NCBI RefSeq assembly: GCF_000222485.1
Contig: NC_015914.1
Coordinates: 2,366,501 to 2,430,500 of the forward strand
Reading direction: 5' to 3'
Source: Cyclobacterium marinum DSM 745
GTDB lineage: Bacteria > Bacteroidota > Bacteroidia > Cytophagales > Cyclobacteriaceae
DNA length: 64,000 bases
In this document: positions 26,165-35,999 of the stretch, one piece after another
Numbering within the stretch: the first letter of the stretch is position 1
How the letters are laid out: every line of letters begins with the position of its first letter
Made by a program: the position numbers and the translations under genes
Notes under the pieces: model-generated
What the model saw: only the letters and a program-made list of their open reading frames with translations
Told to the model about the DNA's origin: nothing
The model's database searches: none

Positions 26165-29100
26165 ATGAAAAAACATCGTACTAAAAAAATGATGAAGTGG
26201 ATGGTGCCACTTCTCTCGGTAGGTATTATATCTACCGGATCAGTACTGGCGGAAGCCAATGGAACCTCGGTGATGAGGAATTCCTTAGGAGCCGCCATAG
26301 AATTGGAGGAGATGGTTGCTATAACTGTCACAGGAAAGGTTACTTCCACAGGTGATGATTCAGGCTTACCTGGAGTAACTATTTTGGAAAAAGGAACAAG
26401 CAATGGGACGGTTACGGATATTGACGGGTCATATAGCATTGACGTAGCTGGACCAAATTCAGTATTGGTATTCTCTTACGTTGGATTCGAAAGTCAAGAA
26501 GTTGCCGTTGGAAATCGAACCAGTGTCAATGTAAGCATGGAAGAAGCAGCTACTGCGATGAATGAAGTAGTTGTTACAGCCCTTGGTATCAAAAGAGATC
26601 AGCGATCTTTAGGATACGATGTGTCCACTGTATCTTCTGAAGATGTTACCCAAGTGTCTCAAGAAAACATTTTGAGTTCTCTTGCAGGTAGAATGCCGGG
26701 TGTAACGATTAATCAAACCAGTGGAGCCGGGTCTTCTTTGAGTATGGTAATTAGGGGTGCTTCTTCTTTGACATCCGACAACCAGCCACTATTTGTAGTT
26801 GATGGGGTGCCAATGTCTAACTCCCTGAATAACAATTCCCAAAATGGGGATGGTAATCAGGTCGATTACGGTAATGCAATTTCCGATATTAATCCTGATG
26901 ATATCGCAAATATCAGTGTACTAAAAGGACCAAGTGCAGCAGCACTATATGGTACGCGTGCAGGAAATGGTGTGGTAATCATCACTACCAAATCCGGTAG
27001 CAAAGGAAAAGGAATGGGCGTTTCTTTCTCCACAAGCAACGTCTTTGAACAACCCACCAGACTGCTGGACTTTCATTATCAATATGCCAATGGTAACAGA
27101 GAAGGTGTTTTCAATGACGGATCTGCCTATTGGGGAGGACCACAATTGGATGTAGGTAACTTAGCCCAACAATGGAATAGCCCTGTTGATGAAAATGGAA
27201 ACGTGATTCCTACTGAATTGAAATCTTATCCAAATGCGATGAAGGATTTCCTTCAAACTGGTATCACGTCAAATAATAATATCGCTATTAGTGGCGGAGA
27301 TGATAAAGCTACTTATAGGGTGTCTTATGGTAATATGATTCACCAAGGTATGATCCCTAATTCTGATTTGTACAGAAATAGTATTTCTACCTCTGTTTCT
27401 TATGACATCTTGGATAAGTTGACGCTTAACACTAACTTTAATTATACCAATAGTAGCTCAAACGACAGACCGAGTACCGGTGATAGAAGGGGAAATGCTT
27501 TAGAGGCAATCTATGCTTCTTCTTATATCGACTTTGAGCAAATGAGTGGTATTTGGGTGCCGGGTCAGGAAGACATTCAGCAAATCAGAACTCCAAATGG
27601 AGACAACCCGTATTTCATAGCTTATGGAATTGAGAATGCTTTCCGTAGAGACAGAATTTATGGTAATGTTTCTTTGGATTACAAATTCTCAGATAATTTA
27701 AATTTGGCTGTAAAATATTCATTGGATCGATCTGATGAAAACAGAGAAACAAAGATTCCTTATAGCTACAGTAGAATGGCCAATGGTGGATATTACAATA
27801 CTGACATGTTGAATCAGGAATCTAATGCTGATGTCTTATTAAGCTATAATAAGGATTTTGGAAAAATGGATTTTAATGCTTCTGCAGGTGGAAATATCAT
27901 GAGTCGATTTGGTACTTCCTCTTATGTAGGTGTTGGTAGTGACAGGAATAACGGACTGGTAGTACCTGGAATCTACAATGCCCAGAACATACCAGCTGAT
28001 AACAGGTCTGTATCTAATACCTATTCCAACAAAAGAATTTACAGTGTGTATGGTTTGGCTTCTTTTGGGTATGCCGATCAATTGTATTTGGATTTGACAG
28101 CTAGAAATGACTGGTCATCTACTTTACCCCTAGACAATAATTCTTATTTCTATCCTTCGGCATCTTTAAGCTGGTTGGCAAACTACACGCTCAATCTTCC
28201 AGAAAGCATTGACATGTTAAAAGCCAGAGTAGGTTGGGCGAAAGTAGGTAATGACACAGGTCCTTACCGTTTGGTTCAAAACCTATCTACAGGTACTTAC
28301 AACTCTATTAATACTGCTTCAGTAAGTTCTGGGATATTAAATCCTAATTTCTTACCGGAAGAGGCCACTTCTATTGAAGCCGGTATAGATTTAAATATGT
28401 TCGCCAATAAGTTGAGGTTTTCCGGAACCTATTATGTAATTGAAAACAGGAACCAGATATTCTCTGTAAATCTTCCAAGATCTTCAGGATACAGCAGCAG
28501 GTTGATTAATGCAGGTTTGATCCGAAGCAAAGGTTTGGAAATGAGCTTAGGTGGAACACCGCTTGATAAAAACGGATGGAAGTTAGACGTTGATGTTAAC
28601 TGGAGTAGAAACAGAACCAGTGTAATTGAGTTGGTTGAAAACTTTGATAGGATCACTTTATGGTCTGAAAATGGTGGTGGAGCCATTACTTTCTTAGGAG
28701 ACCAAATTGGTGACCTTTATAGTAGAGGATTTGTACAGGTAGAAGATCCTTCATCTCCTTATTACAAATGGCCTGTATTGAGCAGTGCCGGAGAATGGCA
28801 AGATTTGTCATCAGACGAAGCTTTAAGAAAAGTAGGTAACTTCAACCCTGATTTTATTTTAGGTATGCAGACAGGTTTGAGCTACAAGCGATTTGTATTG
28901 AATGCAAGTTTTGACTGGAGACAAGGTGGAGAGTTTATGTCATTCACTTATAGATATGGAGAGTCTGATTGGAAATCTCAAAGACAACTTGATGATTTGA
29001 TCCCTGGCGGATTGTACTCTGAGGACGAATTGGCTGCTTTGTTGAAGTCAGACCCTGAGAAATACATTATCCCTAGCCCAGGAAACTTCCCTCGTGTTGG

Positions 29101-29554
29101 TGGTCATACTGCTGAGACTGGTGGGTTCTATATCGATGAGAATGGTAGCGATGGTGCTTTCGTTCCAGGTGTGGTTCAAACTGCCGGTGCAGATACTCCG
29201 GATAATTATGCAGATGATGTTTATGAAGAGCATTTAGGTGGAACAGGTACTAATATTTATCCTATCACCAATACCTACCCTTGGAGTTTCAATGAGCAGG
29301 TTACTTTTGATGCTTCATTTATCAAATTACGCGAATTATCTTTAGGATATAGGATACCTAATTTTAGTGTATTTACAAATGCCACATTCTCTATCTATAC
29401 TAGAAATATTATGTTGTGGACAAAAGCTGATATAGGAATTGATCCAGAAAGAGCATTTCAAGCTTCAGGTTCTTCTTTCAAGCAGGGCATTGAGCGTCAA
29501 AATGTTATGCCTTGGAGTGTGCCAATTGGTTTCAAGCTTAATTTCAATCTTTAA
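26165..29554 (+). CDS. SusC/RagA family TonB-dependent outer-membrane transporter
   Basis: A large outer-membrane receptor of 1129 residues. The signal peptide (about 1-30) is followed by a carboxypeptidase-regulatory-like domain (about 55-135: TGKVTSTGDDSGLPGVTILE). The plug then follows, with the SusC signature LFVVDGVPMSN, DIANISVLKGPSAAALYGTR and GVVIITTKSG (about 235-280), and a 22-stranded barrel. No STN domain is present, so signalling through a FecR partner is not expected. It pairs with the SusD gene 20 bases downstream to import a glycan or other bulky nutrient. Confidence 0.96.
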   Translation: MKKHRTKKMMKWMVPLLSVGIISTGSVLAEANGTSVMRNSLGAAIELEEMVAITVTGKVTSTGDDSGLPGVTILEKGTSNGTVTDIDGSYSIDVAGPNSVLVFSYVGFESQEVAVGNRTSVNVSMEEAATAMNEVVVTALGIKRDQRSLGYDVSTVSSEDVTQVSQENILSSLAGRMPGVTINQTSGAGSSLSMVIRGASSLTSDNQPLFVVDGVPMSNSLNNNSQNGDGNQVDYGNAISDINPDDIANISVLKGPSAAALYGTRAGNGVVIITTKSGSKGKGMGVSFSTSNVFEQPTRLLDFHYQYANGNREGVFNDGSAYWGGPQLDVGNLAQQWNSPVDENGNVIPTELKSYPNAMKDFLQTGITSNNNIAISGGDDKATYRVSYGNMIHQGMIPNSDLYRNSISTSVSYDILDKLTLNTNFNYTNSSSNDRPSTGDRRGNALEAIYASSYIDFEQMSGIWVPGQEDIQQIRTPNGDNPYFIAYGIENAFRRDRIYGNVSLDYKFSDNLNLAVKYSLDRSDENRETKIPYSYSRMANGGYYNTDMLNQESNADVLLSYNKDFGKMDFNASAGGNIMSRFGTSSYVGVGSDRNNGLVVPGIYNAQNIPADNRSVSNTYSNKRIYSVYGLASFGYADQLYLDLTARNDWSSTLPLDNNSYFYPSASLSWLANYTLNLPESIDMLKARVGWAKVGNDTGPYRLVQNLSTGTYNSINTASVSSGILNPNFLPEEATSIEAGIDLNMFANKLRFSGTYYVIENRNQIFSVNLPRSSGYSSRLINAGLIRSKGLEMSLGGTPLDKNGWKLDVDVNWSRNRTSVIELVENFDRITLWSENGGGAITFLGDQIGDLYSRGFVQVEDPSSPYYKWPVLSSAGEWQDLSSDEALRKVGNFNPDFILGMQTGLSYKRFVLNASFDWRQGGEFMSFTYRYGESDWKSQRQLDDLIPGGLYSEDELAALLKSDPEKYIIPSPGNFPRVGGHTAETGGFYIDENGSDGAFVPGVVQTAGADTPDNYADDVYEEHLGGTGTNIYPITNTYPWSFNEQVTFDASFIKLRELSLGYRIPNFSVFTNATFSIYTRNIMLWTKADIGIDPERAFQASGSSFKQGIERQNVMPWSVPIGFKLNFNL

Positions 29555-29574
29555 AGGTCCTTAATTTACATATC

Positions 29575-31260
29575 ATGAAAAATTTATTTGAATTTAGAAA
29601 GATAGCCGTATTTCTCCTGGGACTTATCTTGGTCACCGGTTGTGATGACCAGCTCAGTGAGATCAATACCAATCCATATGGTATTGACCCGGCAAATGCC
29701 AACCCAAATCTATTGATGCCGACAGTGCTGACTTCATCAGCTCAAAGTTACTTGGGGCTAGGTTTTAATGACCTCGCTGGCGCCATGCAATACACGCAAA
29801 AGAATGGATGGTATAGCAGTCATAACAATTATGAGTGGGTGTCTAGAAACTGGACAGGATGGTATGATATCCTGAGAACAAACGATTTGATGATAACCAG
29901 AGGTGAAGATATGGACAATGCCTTTTTCCAAGGAATAGGCCTTACCATGAAGTCATTTGTTTTTGGAAATATTGCAGACCTTTGGGGAGATGCTCCCTAT
30001 TCTGACGCCCTAATGGGCGACGAGGGAAGTGATCAGTTTCAATTCCCTAAATTTGATAGCCAAGAAGCTATTTATGATGGCATTATTGCAGACCTTCAAG
30101 AGGCGGCCACATTACTTGCCTCTGCTTCTACAGAAGGTGTAACTGCCGGTAATGACCTTATTTACGGTGCTGATATTGATAGTTGGAGAAGGTTTACCAA
30201 TTCCTTATTATTGAGGTATTATATGCGGTTGTCAGAGAAAAAGCCTGATGTAGCCAAAGCTGGCATTGAAGCCATCTATAGTAGTGGTATCTATATTCAA
30301 GATGCTTCCCAAGATGCGACACTTGATTATACAGGAGGTTCAAATGATATCTGGATTACCCGCCATGTAAGGCTTAATCCTGATGATTTCCAGAGATACC
30401 AAGCTTGTCAGACTTTTATCGATCAATTGACTATGACCGATGACCCTAGGCTCCCTGTTTTCTTTGATTCTGTAAGGGTTCAATGGGTAGCAGATGAAAC
30501 ACTTGATGTTGCAGCTGAAAGCTTTATAAGGGCAGACGGAGAACCAATCGAATCGATTTATACCTTTGATGAGTTTGAAGAGGAATACGCTGATGTGAAA
30601 TTCACTCGCCATTTCAACCCTAATTTGGCAGATTACAACTCAGATTTATATGTTGGTTTGCCACCATCTATCTTGACTCCGGAATCTTATAATGGAAACC
30701 CAATTCCAGGTCAAGGAACTCAAAATCTGCACGTTTCTCAACTGGATCCAATTTACAGCACTGCTGGTTCTGCAGGAGACATCCTTAAAGCTAGAATTAT
30801 CTCTGCTGCCGAAGTGAGTTTTATCTTTGCTGAAGGAGCGCTTAAAGGTTGGAGTGTTGGTGATGCCGAAACACACTACAATATGGGCATTGAACAGTCT
30901 CTGCAAGTATGGGAGAAAGCTGACATGTACGAAGAGTTTATCGCTCAGCCGGATGTTATGTTTAACAGTACTTTAGAACAAATTATTACTCAGAAATGGG
31001 TAGCAAACTGGTCAAATGGTACTGAAGCATTTGCTGACTACAGAAGAACAGGTTATCCTGATTTATCTGCCGGTCCATTGTCTCCTCAGCCTGAGGTGGC
31101 CCTAAGGTTCCAGTATGGAAATGATGAGTACAACAACAACCCTGATAATATTAGTGCTGCACTAAATAACTTAGAAGTAACTGATTATTCAGGTAACTTC
31201 GGACAAGATAGCCAGTGGTCTAAACCTTGGTTGTATCAAGGAACCAGCGTTCCTTTTTAA
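29575..31260 (+). CDS. SusD/RagB family nutrient-binding lipoprotein
   Basis: A surface lipoprotein partner of the SusC channel. It has a lipoprotein signal (LVTGCDDQ, lipidated cysteine near residue 23). The body of 561 residues is rich in helices of TPR type, with the SusD-like_2 features INTNPYGIDPANANPNLLMP and NSLLLRYYMRLSEKKPD. It caps the SusC barrel and binds the substrate. A strong terminator follows, so the pair is a two-gene unit, possibly with the FecR-like gene. The substrate is not evident because no enzyme is in the same unit. Confidence 0.95.
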   Translation: MKNLFEFRKIAVFLLGLILVTGCDDQLSEINTNPYGIDPANANPNLLMPTVLTSSAQSYLGLGFNDLAGAMQYTQKNGWYSSHNNYEWVSRNWTGWYDILRTNDLMITRGEDMDNAFFQGIGLTMKSFVFGNIADLWGDAPYSDALMGDEGSDQFQFPKFDSQEAIYDGIIADLQEAATLLASASTEGVTAGNDLIYGADIDSWRRFTNSLLLRYYMRLSEKKPDVAKAGIEAIYSSGIYIQDASQDATLDYTGGSNDIWITRHVRLNPDDFQRYQACQTFIDQLTMTDDPRLPVFFDSVRVQWVADETLDVAAESFIRADGEPIESIYTFDEFEEEYADVKFTRHFNPNLADYNSDLYVGLPPSILTPESYNGNPIPGQGTQNLHVSQLDPIYSTAGSAGDILKARIISAAEVSFIFAEGALKGWSVGDAETHYNMGIEQSLQVWEKADMYEEFIAQPDVMFNSTLEQIITQKWVANWSNGTEAFADYRRTGYPDLSAGPLSPQPEVALRFQYGNDEYNNNPDNISAALNNLEVTDYSGNFGQDSQWSKPWLYQGTSVPF

Positions 31261-31285
31261 GTCTGAATTTATAAATTTATTGAGT

Positions 31286-31324
31286 AAAGGTTCTCTGTCG
31301 GTTTTCGGCAGAGAACCTTTTTTT
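31286..31324 (+). terminator. Rho-independent terminator of the SusCD unit
   Basis: A 15-bp stem (31286-31300 with 31306-31320, one G-T pair) with a five-base loop, followed by a T run. It lies 25 bases after the SusD stop. Confidence 0.93.
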
Positions 31325-31714
31325 ATAGGACTATATTTTTCCCATTACTCCAAGGCTTATTAATTTTTACCAATGAATAGCCAATTGCTAGGCTTCCGGT
31401 GCATTCATTCGCAATTAACTACCAACACCCGACCATTTTCCAGATCCCGTCGATGCAGCATCGCAGAAAAAGCGCATTAACCTCAATGCGCATAAATAAC
31501 CATAGAATTGAGGCTTGAAAAAAAGGGGGAGGCTAATAAAAGAGCTTTAAAGTATGGGCTTCTGTCATTACGAGGAGAGTAATGTGAATTTTTTTAGTTG
31601 GTACTAAAACTCCATTGGTTAGGGTATAGTACTTTATTAAGCGAAATGGCCCAAATAATAGAATGTTTTGTAAGGTTTTAAATAGAACCGTGTTTTCAGT
31701 TGTAGCTGTAATAG

Positions 31715-31912
31715 GCAATAGACAATCTATTTCCTGCTGCAGTCGATTCAAAATCAGGCACTTCGTTGCTGCTTTCTATCTCACCATAGCGGTGCTAAGC
31801 TAAAACCTCCAAACAGACCTTTTCTTGCGATTGTAACACCTCCCGTAAATACTGCATAGGCTTCACCTCTGACTATTGGATCAGGGCGGAGAAATCTGGG
31901 TTTAACTATTCG
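31715..31912. repeat. Dispersed intergenic repeat, copy B
   Basis: This is the second copy of the element at 18439-18610, in the same orientation. It shares GCAATAGACA, CACTTCGTTGCTG, TCACCATAGCGGTGCTA, CTCCAAACAG and TTTTCTTGCGATTG in order. Weaker similarity continues to about 31912 (AATCTGGGTT against AATCCGGGTT). Both copies lie close to a strong terminator. Confidence 0.75.
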
Positions 31913-31942
31913 ATGGTTTAGCATTTTCCCACTAAAAGGTAC

Positions 31943-31980
31943 AAAAAAGATCAGCATCTGTATCAGCTGATCTTTTTTCT
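31943..31980. terminator. Bidirectional terminator before the membrane protein gene end
   Basis: A perfect 13-bp stem (31943-31955 with 31966-31978) including A and T tracts, with a ten-base loop. It can end the minus-strand membrane protein transcript and any plus-strand read-through. Confidence 0.85.
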
Positions 31981-32023
31981 TTTTATAGAAGATATGGGAC
32001 TAGAATTGACCTTGATTTATCAA

Positions 32024-33322
32024 TCAAATCCATTCAAACCTTTTGTGTGCATGTGATAATTCCCCATGGCTATTGATTAAAATTAAGGTAAGTATAGCCA
32101 GTATTACCATTATTATCAGGAATACATTTCTCCAGGTTTTAGTAACCGCAGCTCGCTCAGAAAAGGAAGGTTTAAATTTTGGTATAAATGCAAGAATTAT
32201 AATATAATTTAAAATGTATAGAAATTGCTCAATTCTATAAAAACTTAAAAATGAACCTGTGATAAAAATGGTAAAGAGAATATAGGTTCCAAAATAAGTA
32301 ATAAAAACTTTTGATATTTCCTGGTATCCAAACTGTTGGTTGTCCAGCCTTTTTTTGGTGGAAAATAAATTGATCCAAAAGATGGCTAATCCTAAAAAGA
32401 CCAACAAGGCAATTAGCTGTACGGCTAACATCCAAGCATCCGGCTGGCTGACAAAAGCTCCTAAAGTGTCTGAAAAGTCTTTCATGATAAATGATTGTTG
32501 CCAGACAAAGAATGGGATAAGGAATAGAAGGCCGACCCCAGGGATAATAAGGTTACTTGTGGTAAATTGATATGGGGTTTCCTCTTTGGGCCATTTAGAG
32601 GTAAATGTACCGTATGCCATTCCTACACCTCCAAAGAAACCTAAGGAGTATTCCATGACATTCCACATATTGAAGGGTACATTGGCTACATTTCCGAGCA
32701 CATGAAGGAAATTACCAAAAGCAAAACCAAATCCGCCACCTAAGCCTGCATAAATGGCTACCCTCATGGCACTGTATTGTTGGGTTCTGGCCATATAATA
32801 CAACATGGCTATACCTGTGCCGGCACAAATTCCCCAGGCTTCTGAGCGAGGAGGAGTCATTTCGAAGCCTAACTGCTCCACCATAAAATAATAAAAAATT
32901 ATTCCTCCTACGGTCATTTCCGTAACAACCTGGTGCCACTTAATTTTTTTTTCAGGATTGTCTGCAAGCACCAAACCAAATAGACCACCCCCGATCAAAC
33001 CATAAAGGCCTCCTACCACAAATAAACTCGCCAATCCATAATAGACATTTATGAAATCTTCGCCTCTTCCATACCCCACAAGAATACCATAGCTCATCAT
33101 TCCTCCAAAACCCCAACCCACGGCTCCGGCAAAGGCTGCTTTGATGGCCTTGTTGTACCAGTCTTCTCTTTTAGCAAGCAGGAGTATACTCAACGCACCT
33201 ATGCCACCGGCCCAGGCAGCACCTTGTTCGTGGCCAAACTGCCCGCGAATAGCCCAAGCAGTAGCCAAAGCCATACCTGCAATGATGATTGAAAGTAGGG
33301 TATTTTTATCTATATGTTTCAT
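32024..33322 (-). CDS. Unrecognised polytopic membrane protein
   Basis: I cannot name this family. It has 432 residues and about ten to twelve hydrophobic segments, with a glycine-rich N-terminal half. A striking polar motif, WAIRGQFGHEQGAAW, sits in or after the first membrane helix (about residues 24-38). Paired aromatic and glycine segments follow (GGFGFAFGNFLHVLGN, YSLGFFGGVGMAYG). There is no ATP-binding, permease-family or enzyme motif that I recognise. It ends the minus-strand arm (ROK kinase, MFS transporter, XylR regulator) next to a glycan degradation locus, so a role in sugar transport or sensing is a guess from context. Confidence 0.75.
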   Translation of the reverse strand: MKHIDKNTLLSIIIAGMALATAWAIRGQFGHEQGAAWAGGIGALSILLLAKREDWYNKAIKAAFAGAVGWGFGGMMSYGILVGYGRGEDFINVYYGLASLFVVGGLYGLIGGGLFGLVLADNPEKKIKWHQVVTEMTVGGIIFYYFMVEQLGFEMTPPRSEAWGICAGTGIAMLYYMARTQQYSAMRVAIYAGLGGGFGFAFGNFLHVLGNVANVPFNMWNVMEYSLGFFGGVGMAYGTFTSKWPKEETPYQFTTSNLIIPGVGLLFLIPFFVWQQSFIMKDFSDTLGAFVSQPDAWMLAVQLIALLVFLGLAIFWINLFSTKKRLDNQQFGYQEISKVFITYFGTYILFTIFITGSFLSFYRIEQFLYILNYIIILAFIPKFKPSFSERAAVTKTWRNVFLIIMVILAILTLILINSHGELSHAHKRFEWI

Positions 33323-33491
33323 AACCGGAAAATGGATAATTGTTGATGATATTTTGGGTATGTTTAAATAGTATACCTAAGGGCGCAAAAAAGTACCATT
33401 CAAAATAATGGCATTATATGAACGGTTGGGAGGGATTATTTGGCGGTAAATAAATTAGGGGAAATTTATGATGGCAAAGACAGGGAGACAC

Positions 33492-34655
33492 CTACTTGCC
33501 GGCTAGATAGCGTTTTCTGTATTCTATTGGGTTACATCCTTTAACTTGCTTAAATTGCCTAGCTATGTTTTTGCTGTCATTCAGGCCCAAGTCCATGGCT
33601 ATCTCAAAAACTGTTTGATCTGTTTCTAGAAGTTTTTGGGTGAATTTTTCTATTCGTAGGTTAAAAATGTACTTGTAAATGGGGTAGCCAGTTATTTGAA
33701 GAAAACGTTTCTCAAGACTTCTTCTGGAAAGAGGCACTTGCTTTACTACTTCTTCTACTTGAAGGTTTTTTTCTATATTTTTATGAATATATTTCAATGA
33801 CGAAGCGATATGGTCATCATTGGTTGCATAGATATCAGTCGATTGCCTGGTGATAACTTGGGTAGGTTTTACCCGGATATCATAAAAATTTGATGCAGTG
33901 GTTTGGATCATTTGTTCCATCAACTTGGCAGTATCATATCCCCCTTTTTCTATATCCAAGCCAATGCTAGACAGCGGAGGGTCTGATAGTTCACAAAGCA
34001 TTTCATCATTATCTACCCCCAAAACAGCAACTTCTTCAGGAATCCGGATTTTATTTTGCTTGCAAGCTTCGGTAATATGGAGCCCTTGGTTGTCATCACA
34101 GGTCATGAGCGCAATGGGTTTTGGCAAAGACAATAGCCATTTGCTCAAAGAATTACTCTTGTAGTACCACAAATCTGTAGAACGGGATTTTCTGTGCTCA
34201 AAGTAATTTACTTTGTAGCCCATCGCATTGATTTTCTTTTCGAAACCTTCAGCCCGTTCTCTTGACCAAACGATATCATTGAAACCGTAAAAAGCAAAGT
34301 TTTTAAAGCCCTTTTTGAGAAAGTAGGAAGCACCCATTTCACCGGCTTCATGATAAGCACCTGTAATATTCGGAATTTCTGAAAACCTCTCTTTAAAATC
34401 TTGTGCAACCACAGGGATTTTGGAATCAACAAGCAATTCCAAGTCTATTTCATTGTACAATTGTCCGATGATACCATCTGCTCCCCAGTCCTTGGCCCAG
34501 TCGAGGATGCCCTTAATGCCAATTGTTTCCCTATAGTAAAGGGGCATGCGGCAATAGGTCCATGGTCCATGCTCAGCAGAATACTTTGATATTCCTTTTA
34601 ATAAACTCTTACTGTACTCTTCGGCAAAATCCAAGAGCAAAATAATCTTATACAT
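33492..34655 (-). CDS. XylR-type transcriptional regulator (sugar-binding domain plus AraC helix-turn-helix)
   Basis: A cytoplasmic sugar-responsive regulator of 387 residues. The N-terminal two-thirds is a LacI-like periplasmic-binding fold (IILLLDFAEEYSKSLLKGIS, then MTCDDNQGLHITEACK and PEEVAVLGVDNDEMLCELSDPPLSS). The last hundred residues form an AraC domain (VPLSRRSLEKRFLQITGYPI, ending FKQVKGCNPIEYRKRY). The same architecture is seen in E. coli XylR. It is four bases downstream of the MFS transporter gene, so it probably senses the imported sugar and controls both arms of the locus. Confidence 0.9.
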   Translation of the reverse strand: MYKIILLLDFAEEYSKSLLKGISKYSAEHGPWTYCRMPLYYRETIGIKGILDWAKDWGADGIIGQLYNEIDLELLVDSKIPVVAQDFKERFSEIPNITGAYHEAGEMGASYFLKKGFKNFAFYGFNDIVWSRERAEGFEKKINAMGYKVNYFEHRKSRSTDLWYYKSNSLSKWLLSLPKPIALMTCDDNQGLHITEACKQNKIRIPEEVAVLGVDNDEMLCELSDPPLSSIGLDIEKGGYDTAKLMEQMIQTTASNFYDIRVKPTQVITRQSTDIYATNDDHIASSLKYIHKNIEKNLQVEEVVKQVPLSRRSLEKRFLQITGYPIYKYIFNLRIEKFTQKLLETDQTVFEIAMDLGLNDSKNIARQFKQVKGCNPIEYRKRYLAGK

Positions 34656-34658
34656 TTT

Positions 34659-35906
34659 TTACTTAAAGATATCCTTCAAACTTTTGGTAGCATTGGTGAC
34701 CAATGGTTTGGCCCAAATGCCAATGCTTAAGATGTATCCTAAAGTAAACAAAAGAAATAACATGGACAATTTAAGTCCTACAAGTTCTGCTAATCCACCA
34801 ATTATTAGCGGCACAATCGCTCCTCCCGCTATTCCCGTACATAAAATCCCTGAGAAGGTTCCATGGTGATGGGGTACGGAATTGAGTGCCAAAGAAAAGA
34901 TAATTGACCACATAACAGAAGCAAAAAATCCGGTCAATGGGAAAGCGATTAAAGCTACATTTGCAGGGCCAAAGAGACCTGCTAATAAAGCTAATATGGC
35001 CCCTCCTGTAAAGAAAATCAATACGGTTCGACTATCAAGAAATTTAAGCAAAACCAGCCCCAATAAGCAACCTACAGTTAGCAAACCCCAAAAGTAAGAA
35101 ATTACAATAGCACCCGTGGTAGATGGGTCTATGTCATGGTAAGATTGAAGAAATTTAGAAATCCAGTTGGCAATGCCTTGTTCGGTTCCTACATAGCAAA
35201 AGATTCCCAAGAAATACAACAACACATACTTATTGGCCAGTAGTTCTTTGAATGCCACACCCACATCAATTTTCTCATCCTCTTTAAGCTCCACTTTCGG
35301 GAATTTTGCAAAATAGACGATGATGACCATCAAAAAGGCTATGGCAGCAAACACCCAATACAATGAGACCCATTTTAGGTTTTCAGGCACCATGGGGTTT
35401 AAAAATGAGAAAATTAAGGAATTGTCTGTTGTATGAATATTTGTTACCAAATAGCTGTAAAGCATCGGGCTAAGAAAAGAAGCAGCCCCAAAAGCCAATT
35501 GGCCCATCACGGAATTAAAAGCAAAATGTTCCTCGCCTCCGGCAGTCCTAAGGAGAGGGTTAATGACTACCTGTAAAACGGCCATTCCAATACCAATAAT
35601 AAACAAGGATGTCAAAGCTATGGTAAAGCTTGGAATAAAAGCAAAAAGTAAAGCACCAATAAATGCCATGGTAAAGGCAAAGATCAGCATTTTCTTTTCT
35701 TTGTATTTTTCCACTAAAATTCCGGAGGGAATAGACATCACTGCATAAGCCACAAAGAAAGCAAAAGGTAAAAAGCCTGCCAGTCCAATACTTAGAGTAA
35801 AACTATCAATAATATCCGGGATGATAGGTCCCAGAATATTGGTAAGAAATGAAATGACGAAAAAAATCAATAATATAAGGGCAACTATGAGTGTGTTTTT
35901 TTTCAT
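34659..35906 (-). CDS. MFS sugar transporter (FucP/GluP-like)
   Basis: A twelve-helix major facilitator of 415 residues. The loop after helix 2 reads PSGILVEKYKEKK, a degenerate MFS signature. The pattern of FFVAYAVMSIPSG and AFNSVMGQLAFGAASFLSPML recalls the fucose/glucose/galactose:proton symporter group. It sits between a ROK kinase gene and the XylR-type regulator, so import of a hexose or amino sugar that is then phosphorylated is likely. Confidence 0.82.
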   Translation of the reverse strand: MKKNTLIVALILLIFFVISFLTNILGPIIPDIIDSFTLSIGLAGFLPFAFFVAYAVMSIPSGILVEKYKEKKMLIFAFTMAFIGALLFAFIPSFTIALTSLFIIGIGMAVLQVVINPLLRTAGGEEHFAFNSVMGQLAFGAASFLSPMLYSYLVTNIHTTDNSLIFSFLNPMVPENLKWVSLYWVFAAIAFLMVIIVYFAKFPKVELKEDEKIDVGVAFKELLANKYVLLYFLGIFCYVGTEQGIANWISKFLQSYHDIDPSTTGAIVISYFWGLLTVGCLLGLVLLKFLDSRTVLIFFTGGAILALLAGLFGPANVALIAFPLTGFFASVMWSIIFSLALNSVPHHHGTFSGILCTGIAGGAIVPLIIGGLAELVGLKLSMLFLLFTLGYILSIGIWAKPLVTNATKSLKDIFK

Positions 35907-35999
35907 GTCATTATATTGTTAGGCGTAGCAATTTTATTCTATTGTTAAATATTGGAGTTTTTTGACCAAAAGTGCAGCATTAAGCCAAAATTAAATCGC

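Larger units (their letters stand above)
31325..32023. other. Intergenic region with repeat and hairpins, no gene seen
   Basis: About 700 bases between SusD and the minus-strand membrane protein. It holds two adjacent palindromes, 31451-31463 (6-bp arms) and 31472-31491 (7-bp arms), copy B of a dispersed repeat (31715-31912), and a bidirectional terminator. A 72-codon minus-strand frame overlapping the repeat looks non-coding. Confidence 0.6.

Noticed and set aside
31533..31751. 72-codon minus-strand frame after SusD
   Set aside because: It overlaps the dispersed repeat, has no family resemblance or good start context, and the frame is not conserved in the other repeat copy.
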